A stretch of DNA of 33,010 nucleotides from 2-01-FULL-33-17 sp964401705 (GCA_964401705.1 CAYNZJ010000008.1:1-33010), one strand, 5' to 3'; counted from the stretch's first letter, positions 15,917 to 23,869 are shown. Numbers and translations are program-made. The notes: generated by a model not told the origin, from the sequence alone.

Positions 15917-16972
15917 ATGCCTACAGTAAAAGATAAACAAAAAGGAAGTAAAATTTCTTTTAAACCTAAACAAGTTACTAAAAAACTAATTGGTCATCTT
16001 CAAGACCGTTCTCATGATGTGGTTGTTAGTCGGTTTGGACTTGGGTCTGACCTTGAAAGACGCACTCTTGAGGCTATTGGTGAAAAATACGGTATTACAA
16101 GAGAACGTGTTCGCCAAATCGAACATGCTGCACTAACTGCTATTCGCAAGCATTCATCTTTTAAAGAAGAATCAGGTACATTTAATGAACTAAAATCTTT
16201 AATTAAAGAATTAGGTTCTTTAGTTGAAGAAGACGAACTACTAAATACTTTTTCATCTGATAAATCTACTCAAAACCATATTCATTTTTATTTAGTTCTT
16301 GGGGATGATTTTAAAAAAATAAAAGAAGATGATCATTTTAAATCTCGTTGGCATATTGATGATGAATTATCTGACCAAGTTCATACTGCACTGCATTCTT
16401 TATATGCTTCACTTACAGATGAAGAACTAGTTACAGAAGGTGATTTTATAACAAAATTTATTGAACAATGTCGTAAAGCAAATGCAACTATATTATCTGA
16501 TGAAATTGCAAAACGATATCTTAGAACTTCTAAAAAAATTGCTAAAAATCCATTAGGTGAATGGGGTAAAGCTGGTACAAGTGGAGTGAAGACTCGTGGA
16601 ATCAAAGATTATGCATATTTAATGATGCGTAAACATGGCTCACCAATGCATTTCCGTGAAGTTGCCAAAGCCATCAGTGAAACTTTTGGTAAAAAGACCC
16701 ATACTGCAACATGTCATAATGAATTGATTAAAGATAATAGATTTATTTTAGTTGGCCGGGGGATATATGCTTTAAAAGAATGGGGTTACAAAGCAGGAAT
16801 CGTCCGTGAAGTTATTAAAGATATTCTTAAACAATATGGTCCAATGACTAAAGAAGATATAGTAGACCATGTTATGAAAGAAAGATATTTAAAAAAGAAC
16901 ACAATTTTAGTAAATTTGCAAAATGCTAAATATTTTAAAAAAGGTAAAAATAATTTATACACATTAGCTTAA
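15917..16972 (+). CDS. Sigma-70 region 4 / HARE-type winged-helix regulator
   Basis: The 351-residue predicted DNA-binding protein has a typical sigma region 4 helix-turn-helix in residues 30-77 (GLGSDLERRTLEAIGEKYGI then TRERVRQIEHAAL), which in sigma factors reads the -35 box. Region 2 and the -10-reading parts are absent, so it cannot be a normal sigma factor. After an acidic helical middle, residues about 230-295 (DYAYLMMRKHGSPMHFREVA ... FILVGRGIYAL) look like the HARE-HTH fold of RNA polymerase delta and related proteins, and a second winged-helix-like segment ends the protein. A transcription modulator that contacts RNA polymerase or -35 DNA is inferred. It has a perfect consensus promoter. 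Confidence 0.85.
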   Translation: MPTVKDKQKGSKISFKPKQVTKKLIGHLQDRSHDVVVSRFGLGSDLERRTLEAIGEKYGITRERVRQIEHAALTAIRKHSSFKEESGTFNELKSLIKELGSLVEEDELLNTFSSDKSTQNHIHFYLVLGDDFKKIKEDDHFKSRWHIDDELSDQVHTALHSLYASLTDEELVTEGDFITKFIEQCRKANATILSDEIAKRYLRTSKKIAKNPLGEWGKAGTSGVKTRGIKDYAYLMMRKHGSPMHFREVAKAISETFGKKTHTATCHNELIKDNRFILVGRGIYALKEWGYKAGIVREVIKDILKQYGPMTKEDIVDHVMKERYLKKNTILVNLQNAKYFKKGKNNLYTLA

Positions 16973-16980
16973 ATAGTGGA

Positions 16981-17009
16981 TAAAACCTCCCATATTCTGG
17001 GAGGTTTTA
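16981..17009 (+). terminator. Terminator fused to the next promoter
   Basis: A 12-bp stem, TAAAACCTCCCA / TGGGAGGTTTTA, with loop TATTC. Its right edge runs straight into TGTTATAAT of the next gene. Confidence 0.8.
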
Positions 17010-17018
17010 TGTTATAAT
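17010..17018 (+). promoter_or_regulatory. Extended -10 promoter of the Gmad2-protein operon
   Basis: TGT then TATAAT, ending six bases before the ATG at 17025, so the mRNA is probably leaderless. It directly abuts the preceding terminator stem. Confidence 0.65.
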
Positions 17019-17024
17019 AGAACT

Positions 17025-17570
17025 ATGTCATCAAGTCATGAATCAAATACCCCCGTAGTCTTAATTTTAATAATTGGGATTGTTATTGTTGGGGCTTTAA
17101 TTGGTATTTTTTTTCCAAAAGGTATAAAGAACACAAAAAAAATTATACCTACAATTGATCAAATGGGTAAAATAAAAGGTGATACCGTAAGACCAATTGA
17201 TAATCGAGAAACAGATGCATATTATACAAAAGCAGACATTGACACTAATGTTTGTGGAGTAAAAGTATTCTCGCCACTACCTGGGCAAAAGGTTAGTTTC
17301 CCATTAGAGGTTTCTGGGTATGTTAATGGCTGTGGGTGGGTACCATTTGAAGGTCAAGTAGGTACTCTTGAAGTTAGGGATAATAAAAATGCTCTTTCTC
17401 CATTAATAATTTTACCAGTAGATGGAGATAATTATACTTTGCCGGCATATTTTAAAGTTAAAATTAATCCACAAAATAATCCAATATCATCTGAGGGTGT
17501 ATTAATTTTCCACAATGATGACCCTAGCGGAGAAAATCCTCAAACTTTTCAAGTTCCAGTAGTTTTTTAA
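17025..17570 (+). CDS. Membrane-anchored Gmad2 immunoglobulin-like domain protein
   Basis: A single N-terminal membrane helix (residues 10-29, TPVVLILIIGIVIVGALIGI) is followed by a linker and, from about residue 77, a beta domain beginning VFSPLPGQKVSFPLEVSGYV. This is the start pattern of the Gmad2 domain found in spore-germination GerMN proteins and many envelope proteins. The domain should lie outside the membrane, and its two cysteines (CGVK and NGCGW) could form a disulfide. It is the first gene of a five-gene run with the TraG-partner protein, mltG, a methyltransferase and mnmA. A role in the cell surface is inferred. Confidence 0.8.
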   Translation: MSSSHESNTPVVLILIIGIVIVGALIGIFFPKGIKNTKKIIPTIDQMGKIKGDTVRPIDNRETDAYYTKADIDTNVCGVKVFSPLPGQKVSFPLEVSGYVNGCGWVPFEGQVGTLEVRDNKNALSPLIILPVDGDNYTLPAYFKVKINPQNNPISSEGVLIFHNDDPSGENPQTFQVPVVF

Positions 17571-17576
17571 ATAATT

Positions 17577-18845
17577 ATGTTTGAATATTATGCAATAAAT
17601 GTTGTCCTGGGAATACTTAAAATTCTTTTAGTTCTTTTGCCTATTCCGCTTGCTTATATTGCATACATTATGTGGCATCATTATGTTAGTGAAGATTTTA
17701 TTTCTGGTATTCAATGGCAATTACTTGAAATTCAAATCCCTCAACAAATTGTCAAAACCCCACTTGCAATGGAGACAATACTTGCAAATGCTTTTTATCA
17801 TAAATCAGGTAAAGGTCTTTGGGAAGAATATTGGCAAGGAGCAGTTCATTTCTTCTTTTCACTTGAAATTGTATCCATCGAAGGTCGTGTTCATTTTTAT
17901 ATCAATACTCCTTCTAGGGTTGTACCACTTATTAAATCTCAAATTTATGCGCAGTATCCGCAAGCTCGGGTTTTAGAAGTTGAAGATTATGTTTGGTCTG
18001 TACCACGTATTGGCCGTAAAACTGGTTGGTCTATGTGGGGGTGTGAATGGACATTAGAGAAAGATGACCCATATCCAATTCGAACATATCTTGATTATGG
18101 GCTTGATAAAGTTGTAAAAGATACAACAGAGCAAGTTGACCCAATAGTATCTTTAGTTGAATTTTTATCAACAATTGGTCCAGGGGAACATATCTGGACC
18201 CAATTAATTATTCGTTGGTCTAAAAAACAATATGGTAAAGGTCTTCATAAATGGGATTTTTATGCTGAATGTGATCGTGTTTTAAATGAAATTGTTAAAC
18301 CTTATTCTAAAGAAAATATTAACGAAGCAACTGGCGAAGTTAAATCTCGCGAAGTTCGTCCCCCAGATTATTTAAAAGATGAAATCACAGCTATTAGTGA
18401 TAAACAGCACAAGCTTTGTTTTGATTGTGGAATGCGAACTATTTATTTAGCTAAAGCCGAAGTTTTTGATCAGCAAAAACGTCGAGCTTTGCGTATGATG
18501 TATCGTCAATACAATAATCCTGTTTTTAATTCATTAAAAAGAATAAATGCAACTCAATATGATTCACCTTGGGAAGACCCATTTGATATAGTATTAACTA
18601 TGCGTAAAAACCGAATGTTGGATTGGTATCGTTTTCGTGTATTCTTTCATCCACCGTGGCAATTTGCTTTTAAGTATCCATTCCCATTTAACCTTTTTAT
18701 TGTAACTGACCCCCCAGAAATTTTTGTATTAAATACCGAAGAAATAGCTACCTTGTTTCATTTTCCACCAACTGCTATGTCTACACCATCTATTAAACGT
18801 GTCGAAACAAGAAGCTCTAAAGCTCCAACAAATTTACCGATATAA
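17577..18845 (+). CDS. Membrane protein resembling the N-terminal part of TraG/VirB4-type ATPases
   Basis: One or two N-terminal membrane helices (residues 5-33) precede a soluble domain of about 390 residues. There is no Walker motif. The C-terminal stretch NTEEIATLFHFPP, then TPSIKRVETRSSKAPTNLPI, resembles the segment that in fused CPR and archaeal conjugation-like ATPases comes just before the motor domain. The protein ends there, and the separately encoded ATPase at 29387 begins where the motor would continue. It is probably the membrane platform of a DNA- or protein-export machine working with that ATPase (inference). A paired CxxC (CFDCG) is present near residue 280. It lies six bases after the Gmad2-domain gene and three before mltG. 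Confidence 0.65.
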   Translation: MFEYYAINVVLGILKILLVLLPIPLAYIAYIMWHHYVSEDFISGIQWQLLEIQIPQQIVKTPLAMETILANAFYHKSGKGLWEEYWQGAVHFFFSLEIVSIEGRVHFYINTPSRVVPLIKSQIYAQYPQARVLEVEDYVWSVPRIGRKTGWSMWGCEWTLEKDDPYPIRTYLDYGLDKVVKDTTEQVDPIVSLVEFLSTIGPGEHIWTQLIIRWSKKQYGKGLHKWDFYAECDRVLNEIVKPYSKENINEATGEVKSREVRPPDYLKDEITAISDKQHKLCFDCGMRTIYLAKAEVFDQQKRRALRMMYRQYNNPVFNSLKRINATQYDSPWEDPFDIVLTMRKNRMLDWYRFRVFFHPPWQFAFKYPFPFNLFIVTDPPEIFVLNTEEIATLFHFPPTAMSTPSIKRVETRSSKAPTNLPI

Positions 18846-18848
18846 TTT

Positions 18849-19784
18849 ATGCGTTTTTCCCATATTGCGTTAATTGGTTTTCTAGTTTTAGTTTTTCTAG
18901 CTATTTATGGGTTTTTATTACCTTTGAAATTAACAAAAGAAATAAGCATTGAGATTCCTTATGGGTCATCGGTTTCTTCGACTGCTAAAATTTTAAAAGA
19001 TAAAAATATAATAAGGTCTAAAGATTCATATATTTTATTAATAAAAATATTTCACCCAAAAGGAATAGTTGCAGGGAGGTATTCTTTCTCAGGGAGTGTT
19101 AATGTTTTTAGTGTTGCTTACCGAACATCAGTAGGTGAATTTGGTAGAGACCAGGTTAAATTAACCATACCCGAAGGTTTTACAAACCAAGAAGTGGTAA
19201 ATCGAATAAATGCACTTTTCCCTAATTTACCTAAAGATCAAATTAAAAATAAATTACCCGAAAAAGAAGGTTATATTTATCCTGAAACTTATTTCTTTGA
19301 TCAAGATGCTAGTGTTGATGAAATTATTAATACTTTGATTAATAAAAGTAACATCAAACTTGAAAAGGTATTAAAAAATATTCCATTAAATGGAAATGAA
19401 GCTAATATAATTTTAACTAAAGCATCTCTTGTTGAAGCCGAAGGTCGTACAAAAGACGAACGTCATATGATAGCCGGTATTATTGAAAATAGATTAGCTA
19501 TTAATATGCCACTGCAATTAGATGCAACATTGACTTATTTAACTGGCCGAGCATCGAACGAACTAACTATTAAAGATTTAAAAATGGTCTCTCTTTTCAA
19601 TACTTATACAAATAAAGGCTTACCTCCAAGTCCAATTAACAATCCTGGGGAAGAGTCTATTAATGCAGTATTAAATCCTAAAGACTCTAGCTATTTGTAT
19701 TATCTACATGATAAAAATGGTAATATTCATTATGCCAAAACATATCAAGAACATTTACAAAATAAAAATAAATATTTAAGATAA
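18849..19784 (+). CDS. mltG: Endolytic murein transglycosylase MltG
   Basis: MltG cleaves nascent glycan strands and sets their length. The 311-residue protein has an N-terminal membrane helix (6-26), a LysM-like segment, and the YceG core with catalytic Glu196 in ASLVEAE. LQLDATLTYLTG, the asparagine-rich NTYTNKGLPPSPINNPG, and YLYYLHDKNGNIHYAKTYQEH are the conserved family blocks. Expected location is the outer face of the cytoplasmic membrane. It shares an operon with the two membrane proteins upstream and RNA-modification genes downstream. Confidence 0.95.
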   Translation: MRFSHIALIGFLVLVFLAIYGFLLPLKLTKEISIEIPYGSSVSSTAKILKDKNIIRSKDSYILLIKIFHPKGIVAGRYSFSGSVNVFSVAYRTSVGEFGRDQVKLTIPEGFTNQEVVNRINALFPNLPKDQIKNKLPEKEGYIYPETYFFDQDASVDEIINTLINKSNIKLEKVLKNIPLNGNEANIILTKASLVEAEGRTKDERHMIAGIIENRLAINMPLQLDATLTYLTGRASNELTIKDLKMVSLFNTYTNKGLPPSPINNPGEESINAVLNPKDSSYLYYLHDKNGNIHYAKTYQEHLQNKNKYLR

Positions 19785-19797
19785 TTTTATAACAAAA

Positions 19798-20652
19798 ATG
19801 AATTTTATAACACCAAATAATAAAAATTATAGTTTATTGGATTCGGGCAATGGCATGAAATTGGAGCGTTTTGGTAATGTAACACTACTACGTCCGGAAC
19901 CAGAAGCTATTTGGACACCAAGTAATATAAGACTTTGGGATGATGTCGATTATAAATACAACAGAAATGGCAAAGATAAATGGGTAAAATCTAAAAATAC
20001 TCCGGAATCATGGGTTATTAATTATGGGGGAATTGATTTGTTGGTCAAACCAACTGCTTTTAAACATACAGGGCTTTTCCCCGAGCAATTGTCTAATTGG
20101 GAATATTTTAAAAAAAATACAAAAGATAAAAAAGGATTAAAGGTTTTAAATTTATTCGGTTATACTGGGGCCTTTAGCGTAGTAGCCCTATCATTAGGGC
20201 ACAGTGTGACCCATGTTGACTCATCTCAAGGTGTAAATGATTGGCTAAATAAGAATGTTAAGTTAAATAGTCTAGATGGAAAAAATTTAAAAATAATCAC
20301 CGACGATGTAATGCTTTTTGTAAAAAGACTTGTTAAGCGTGGGGAAAAATTTGATTGGGTAATAATGGATCCACCAGCTTTTGGTCATGGAACAGGTAAA
20401 GAATTATGGAAAATTGAACGTGATTTACCAGATTTAATTGACAATGTAATATCTATTTTAACAGATAATCCTGGTGGAATAATTCTAAGTGGTTATTCAG
20501 CTGGTTATAGTCCAGAATCTTACAAAAACTTGCTTTTACCTTTTAAAAAGTTGTATGGTGGGGAAGTCGAGTCAGGTACAATGAGCATAAAAGAAGAATC
20601 TAATGACCGGCTTTTAACTTTGGGTATTGTGGCTCGTTGGTCAACCAAATAA
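19798..20652 (+). CDS. SAM-dependent methyltransferase, RlmI/RlmK-like
   Basis: The 284-residue class I methyltransferase has the SAM-binding motif VLNLFGYTGAFSV (about 115-127), acidic VDSS after strand 2, and the catalytic-type motif DPPAFG (about 191-196). Upstream, KHTGLFPEQLSNW is like the TGxFLDQRxNR motif of the RlmI/YccW group, which methylates large-subunit rRNA. The N-terminal PUA domain of E. coli RlmI is lacking. A 23S rRNA base is the likely target, but specificity cannot be read from sequence. It lies between mltG and mnmA in the same orientation. Confidence 0.8.
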   Translation: MNFITPNNKNYSLLDSGNGMKLERFGNVTLLRPEPEAIWTPSNIRLWDDVDYKYNRNGKDKWVKSKNTPESWVINYGGIDLLVKPTAFKHTGLFPEQLSNWEYFKKNTKDKKGLKVLNLFGYTGAFSVVALSLGHSVTHVDSSQGVNDWLNKNVKLNSLDGKNLKIITDDVMLFVKRLVKRGEKFDWVIMDPPAFGHGTGKELWKIERDLPDLIDNVISILTDNPGGIILSGYSAGYSPESYKNLLLPFKKLYGGEVESGTMSIKEESNDRLLTLGIVARWSTK

Positions 20653-20654
20653 CC

Positions 20655-20677
20655 ACTTGGAGGTCCGACCTCCAAGT
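20655..20677 (+). promoter_or_regulatory. Perfect hairpin before mnmA
   Basis: A 10-bp stem, ACTTGGAGGT / ACCTCCAAGT, with loop CCG, begins two bases after the methyltransferase stop and lies eight bases before the mnmA ATG. There is no T-run after it, so it is not a standard terminator. The left arm holds a GGAGGT, the only full Shine-Dalgarno-like string I noticed near a gene start, locked in the stem. It could control mnmA or protect an mRNA end. Confidence 0.5.
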
Positions 20678-20684
20678 AAAAAAT

Positions 20685-21788
20685 ATGTTTAAATTCAATT
20701 TTTTCAAGAGACAAAAGAAATCCGCCAGCTGGCAGAATACAATAGTTTATATTGGGCTTTCTGGTGGAGTAGACTCGGCCGTATGTGCTGCAATGTTAAA
20801 AGATGAGGGCTACAATGTAATTGCTGGGTTTATTAAATCTTGGGCGCCAGATGGTTACCCATGCCCTGTAGAGGATGACCGAAGAGAGTCTATGCGAGTG
20901 GCTGCACATTTAGGTATTCCTTGGATTGAAATTAATGCTGAAGAATCTTATAAAAAAAATGTTGCTGAATATATGCTAAATGAATACAAGGCCGGGCGAA
21001 CTCCTAACCCAGATGTATTTTGTAATGCTACAGTTAAATTTGGTACATTTTATGACGCTGTAATGGCTCGTGGAGCTAATTATGTAGCTACGGGACATTA
21101 TGCGAAGTTAAATCAAAATCCAAAAACTAAGATCAAAAATTTAGAAAAAGGAATAGATCCAGCAAAAGACCAAAGTTATTTTCTTTGGAATGTGTCATTT
21201 GAAAAATTACAAAAAACCATATTTCCTGTTGGTGGAATTCCTAAAACAAAAGTTCGTAAGCTTGCAAAAAAATATAAATTACCTAATGCAAATAGACCTG
21301 ATTCCCAAGGGGTATGTTTTTTAGGACCAATTGATATGAAAAGTTTTATAATTGAGATGCTTCATCCAGAAAAAGGTAGTGTACTAGATATAGATGGGAA
21401 TGTTATTGGATCACATGATGGATCAATTCTTTATACTATTGGTGAGCGTCATGGATTTAATTTATTTAAATCATCCCCGGTACCGTTATTTGTAGTTGAT
21501 AAAAATGTAAATGATAATACAATAACAGTATCAGAAAAATTAGATACAATAAAAAATACTAAAACTTTATATATTAAAAGTCAGAATTGGCTACCAAATA
21601 AACCTAATTCTGATAAAATTATAGACGCGGTTTTTCGTTATCATGGGGAAATTCACAAAGTAAAACTGAATACTGATAATTCAATAACATTTATTAATGA
21701 ACCAATATTAGTTGCCGAAGGCCAATCCGTTGTATTTTATGAGGGAGATATTTGTTTAGGAGGTGGGGTAATATCATTTAATATATAG
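20685..21788 (+). CDS. mnmA: tRNA 2-thiouridylase MnmA
   Basis: MnmA thiolates U34 of tRNA-Lys, -Glu and -Gln. PP-loop SGGVDS at residues 26-31 activates the uridine with ATP. The catalytic cysteines are in NPDVFCN and SQGVCFLG, matching NPDxxCN and SQDICF of the family. GHYAK and KDQSYFL are also conserved. From 20685 it has 367 residues, a normal length. An in-frame ATG at 20637 is rejected because the extension would overlap the upstream gene and run through the hairpin. The sulfur donor system (IscS, Tus) is not in the window. Confidence 0.95.
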   Translation: MFKFNFFKRQKKSASWQNTIVYIGLSGGVDSAVCAAMLKDEGYNVIAGFIKSWAPDGYPCPVEDDRRESMRVAAHLGIPWIEINAEESYKKNVAEYMLNEYKAGRTPNPDVFCNATVKFGTFYDAVMARGANYVATGHYAKLNQNPKTKIKNLEKGIDPAKDQSYFLWNVSFEKLQKTIFPVGGIPKTKVRKLAKKYKLPNANRPDSQGVCFLGPIDMKSFIIEMLHPEKGSVLDIDGNVIGSHDGSILYTIGERHGFNLFKSSPVPLFVVDKNVNDNTITVSEKLDTIKNTKTLYIKSQNWLPNKPNSDKIIDAVFRYHGEIHKVKLNTDNSITFINEPILVAEGQSVVFYEGDICLGGGVISFNI

Positions 21789-21792
21789 AATA

Positions 21793-21822
21793 TTGACTTA
21801 CTAAGCTTAATTATGCTATAAT
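21793..21822 (+). promoter_or_regulatory. Promoter of the repeat-protein gene
   Basis: TTGACT (21793-21798), 18 bases ending TATGC, TATAAT (21817-21822). The leader is about 35 bases and contains GAAAAGG, a weak Shine-Dalgarno-like string, well upstream of the ATG. Confidence 0.75.
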
Positions 21823-21863
21823 ATAAATATTATAAACGAACGCCGAAAAGGTATTAAATTGAT

Positions 21864-22643
21864 ATGAAAAAATTATTCAGTGTGGCTCTTCTTATTTTAA
21901 TGGTGGTCTTTTTTAGTGTACCAGGTATTTCTATGGCTGGAGATGATTTACCGCAGACTGATCTTTGTCTTAATTTATCAGGTATTCAAACCGAAGTTCC
22001 TGGTGGATATCATGCGTCTGGAGATGATTGTATCGTTTTTAATGAAAATGGGATGCCAACACAAAGAATTATTGAAGAAGATCTAAAAATTGATGTTTGT
22101 TTAAATATTCCTGAAATACAAGAAACTATACCTGCTGGTTATGCAAAAGTTCCAAATGGTGATTGTAAAGAAGATTTATGTAAAAACATATCAGGTAATC
22201 AATTTGATATACCGACAGGACATATTCGTATAGATAATACAGATTGTTTACCTGATATTTGTCCAAATTTAGTAGGAGCTCAAGCAAAAATGCCAAATAA
22301 TTATTACGAAGGTGATGGTGGTGAATGTTTCTTAAATCTTGATATAAGATTTAACACATTAGATGGTGTAAAATTAACAACACCAAGGGATTCAGGTAAA
22401 TATGTTTATGATGCTTGTCCTAATATGTTCGGTATTCAAGGTGGTGTTCCAGCAGGTTACACAAAAAATAACCTAACTAATCGTTGTACTAAAATTCCAG
22501 TTATAGATTTATGTAATAATATAGAAGGTGTTCAAAAAACATTACCTAAAAATAATCTTCGTAGAGAAGATGGGAGTTGTTACAATAAATTAACAGCACC
22601 AAAAATTGAAGCACCTAAGATAACCGAAGAAACAAAAAGATAA
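21864..22643 (+). CDS. Secreted protein with six two-cysteine repeats
   Basis: The signal peptide (residues 1-25) has a good SPase I site after ISMA. The mature part contains six copies of one motif, starting at Asp33, 77, 104, 131, 183 and 215. The pattern is D-x-C-x-N, four residues, Q, three residues, P, then usually Y or H, then a second C 21-23 residues after the first. All 12 cysteines of the mature chain belong to the repeats (35/56, 79/101, 106/128, 133/155, 185/208, 217/239), so one disulfide per repeat is likely. Two spacers are longer (about 57-76 and 156-182). I know of no described domain with this pattern. A cell-surface or secreted role is inferred. Confidence 0.8.
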   Translation: MKKLFSVALLILMVVFFSVPGISMAGDDLPQTDLCLNLSGIQTEVPGGYHASGDDCIVFNENGMPTQRIIEEDLKIDVCLNIPEIQETIPAGYAKVPNGDCKEDLCKNISGNQFDIPTGHIRIDNTDCLPDICPNLVGAQAKMPNNYYEGDGGECFLNLDIRFNTLDGVKLTTPRDSGKYVYDACPNMFGIQGGVPAGYTKNNLTNRCTKIPVIDLCNNIEGVQKTLPKNNLRREDGSCYNKLTAPKIEAPKITEETKR

Positions 22644-22648
22644 TAAAT

Positions 22649-22684
22649 ATAAAATAAACCCCAAATTAATGGGGTTTATTTTAT
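22649..22684. terminator. Strong bidirectional terminator
   Basis: A perfect 15-bp stem, ATAAAATAAACCCCA / TGGGGTTTATTTTAT, with loop AATTAA, directly follows the repeat-protein gene. Confidence 0.85.
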
Positions 22685-22719
22685 GATGTATTATTATTGT
22701 ACAATAAACAAAAATAGTG

Positions 22720-22725
22720 TATAAT
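22720..22725 (+). promoter_or_regulatory. -10 element of the small basic protein gene
   Basis: TATAAT in TAGTGTATAATA ends seven bases before the ATG at 22733. The 12-mer is shared with the trxB promoter. Confidence 0.65.
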
Positions 22726-22732
22726 AGAATAT

Positions 22733-22840
22733 ATGGCAAAAAGATTAGCAACAAACACCAAAAATAAGACCACTCGTTCTCGTAAAACAGTAAAACGTCT
22801 TGCAACTAAATTTGCAATGAAAGCTGCAAAAAAGAACTAA
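22733..22840 (+). CDS. 35-residue highly basic protein
   Basis: The frame reads MAKRLATNTKNKTTRSRKTV and then KRLATKFAMKAAKKN. It has 13 lysines or arginines, no acidic residue and no cysteine. The short motif KRLATK/T occurs at both ends (KRLATN, KRLATK). A -10 box sits seven bases upstream and a terminator begins directly at the stop codon, so it is a complete monocistronic unit and not chance coding. An RNA- or DNA-binding peptide, for example a small ribosome-associated or nucleoid protein, is the natural reading. The family is not recognised. Confidence 0.65.
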   Translation: MAKRLATNTKNKTTRSRKTVKRLATKFAMKAAKKN

Positions 22841-22871
22841 CATAAACCCCGCTTTTATAGCGGGGTTTATG
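22841..22871 (+). terminator. Terminator fused to the metalloprotease promoter
   Basis: A perfect 12-bp stem, CATAAACCCCGC / GCGGGGTTTATG, with loop TTTTATA. Its last two bases are the TG of the following TGTTATAAT. Confidence 0.85.
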
Positions 22872-22878
22872 TTATAAT
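22870..22878 (+). promoter_or_regulatory. Extended -10 promoter of the metalloprotease gene
   Basis: TGT then TATAAT, 13 bases before the ATG at 22892. It shares its TG with the terminator stem of the preceding gene. Confidence 0.6.
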
Positions 22879-22891
22879 AAATAATATTGTT

Positions 22892-23866
22892 ATGCGTAAA
22901 ATATTTTTATTAATTATATTAATAGTATTAATTTGGTTTATAAATTCATACTATAAATCAAACCACTTAAATTCTACCGTTATAAAAGCAATAAAAAATA
23001 CCGGTAGTTTTATTGAAGATATAAATATTTTAGGAATAAATAATATTTGTTCTAAACCTATAACTTATAAAATAGGTCAATTCGATGAAGGATTTAATAT
23101 TACAAAAGAAGACTTTATTGAATCACTACAAAATGCTGAAAATGTTTGGGAGTTAAAAACCAACAAGGATTTATTTAAATATGATCAAGAAAAAGGTAAG
23201 GTCACTATAAACTTAATTTATGATTATCGCCAAGAAGCAACAAATAAATTAACTAGTATTGATAGTCAGCTAAAAGATGGACAAATAAAATATAATTCAG
23301 TTAAGGCTGAATATAATAAATTAAAAAAACAATACGATATTGTAATTTCAAAATATAATGTTAATTTAGCTTCTTTTAACAAACGAAGTCTTTCTTATCA
23401 AGAAAAGGTAAAGTATTGGAATTCTCGAAGTGGAGCACCCAAGAGTGAATATGACTTATTACAAAAAGAAAAATTATTGTTAGATCAAAAATATAAAGCG
23501 CTACAAATAGAGCAAAATAATGTTAATAAATTAGCTTCAAGCGTTAATACTCTTGCTACAGAGCTTAATCGGTTAGCCTTTGTTTTAAATTTAAATATTA
23601 AAACATATAATAGTGTCGGAGAAGAACGTGGAGAAACATTTAAAGAAGGTTTGTATACTAAAGATAATTCTATCGAGAAAATAGATGTATTTGAATTTAG
23701 TAGTAATGATAAATTAATACGAGTTCTGGCACATGAATTTGGTCATGCTTTAGGTATAGATCATTTACCTGACCCTAATTCAATAATGTATGAACAAAAC
23801 CAGAGTAATAGTTTAGAATTATCTACTTTAGATTTAGAGGCTTTAAATTTGGTCTGTAATTCTTAA
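22892..23866 (+). CDS. Matrixin-like zinc metalloprotease with coiled-coil insert
   Basis: The N-terminal membrane helix (residues 3-19) acts as signal or anchor. The zinc motif HEFGHALGIDH (281-291) and the Met-turn SIMY downstream are those of M10-type metzincins. Before the active site, about 125-235 is a long charged, glutamine- and asparagine-rich helical stretch that looks like a coiled coil and splits the usual N-terminal part of the catalytic domain (about 60-120, with TYKIGQFDEGFNITKEDF) from the zinc site. No cysteine-switch propeptide is evident. Expected location is outside the cytoplasmic membrane. Possible roles are processing of surface proteins or of host material, which cannot be told from sequence. 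Confidence 0.85.
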   Translation: MRKIFLLIILIVLIWFINSYYKSNHLNSTVIKAIKNTGSFIEDINILGINNICSKPITYKIGQFDEGFNITKEDFIESLQNAENVWELKTNKDLFKYDQEKGKVTINLIYDYRQEATNKLTSIDSQLKDGQIKYNSVKAEYNKLKKQYDIVISKYNVNLASFNKRSLSYQEKVKYWNSRSGAPKSEYDLLQKEKLLLDQKYKALQIEQNNVNKLASSVNTLATELNRLAFVLNLNIKTYNSVGEERGETFKEGLYTKDNSIEKIDVFEFSSNDKLIRVLAHEFGHALGIDHLPDPNSIMYEQNQSNSLELSTLDLEALNLVCNS

Positions 23867-23869
23867 TTT

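Noticed and set aside
20637..20684. Upstream ATG for mnmA
   Set aside because: It overlaps the end of the methyltransferase gene and would translate through the intergenic hairpin; MnmA alignment begins after 20685.
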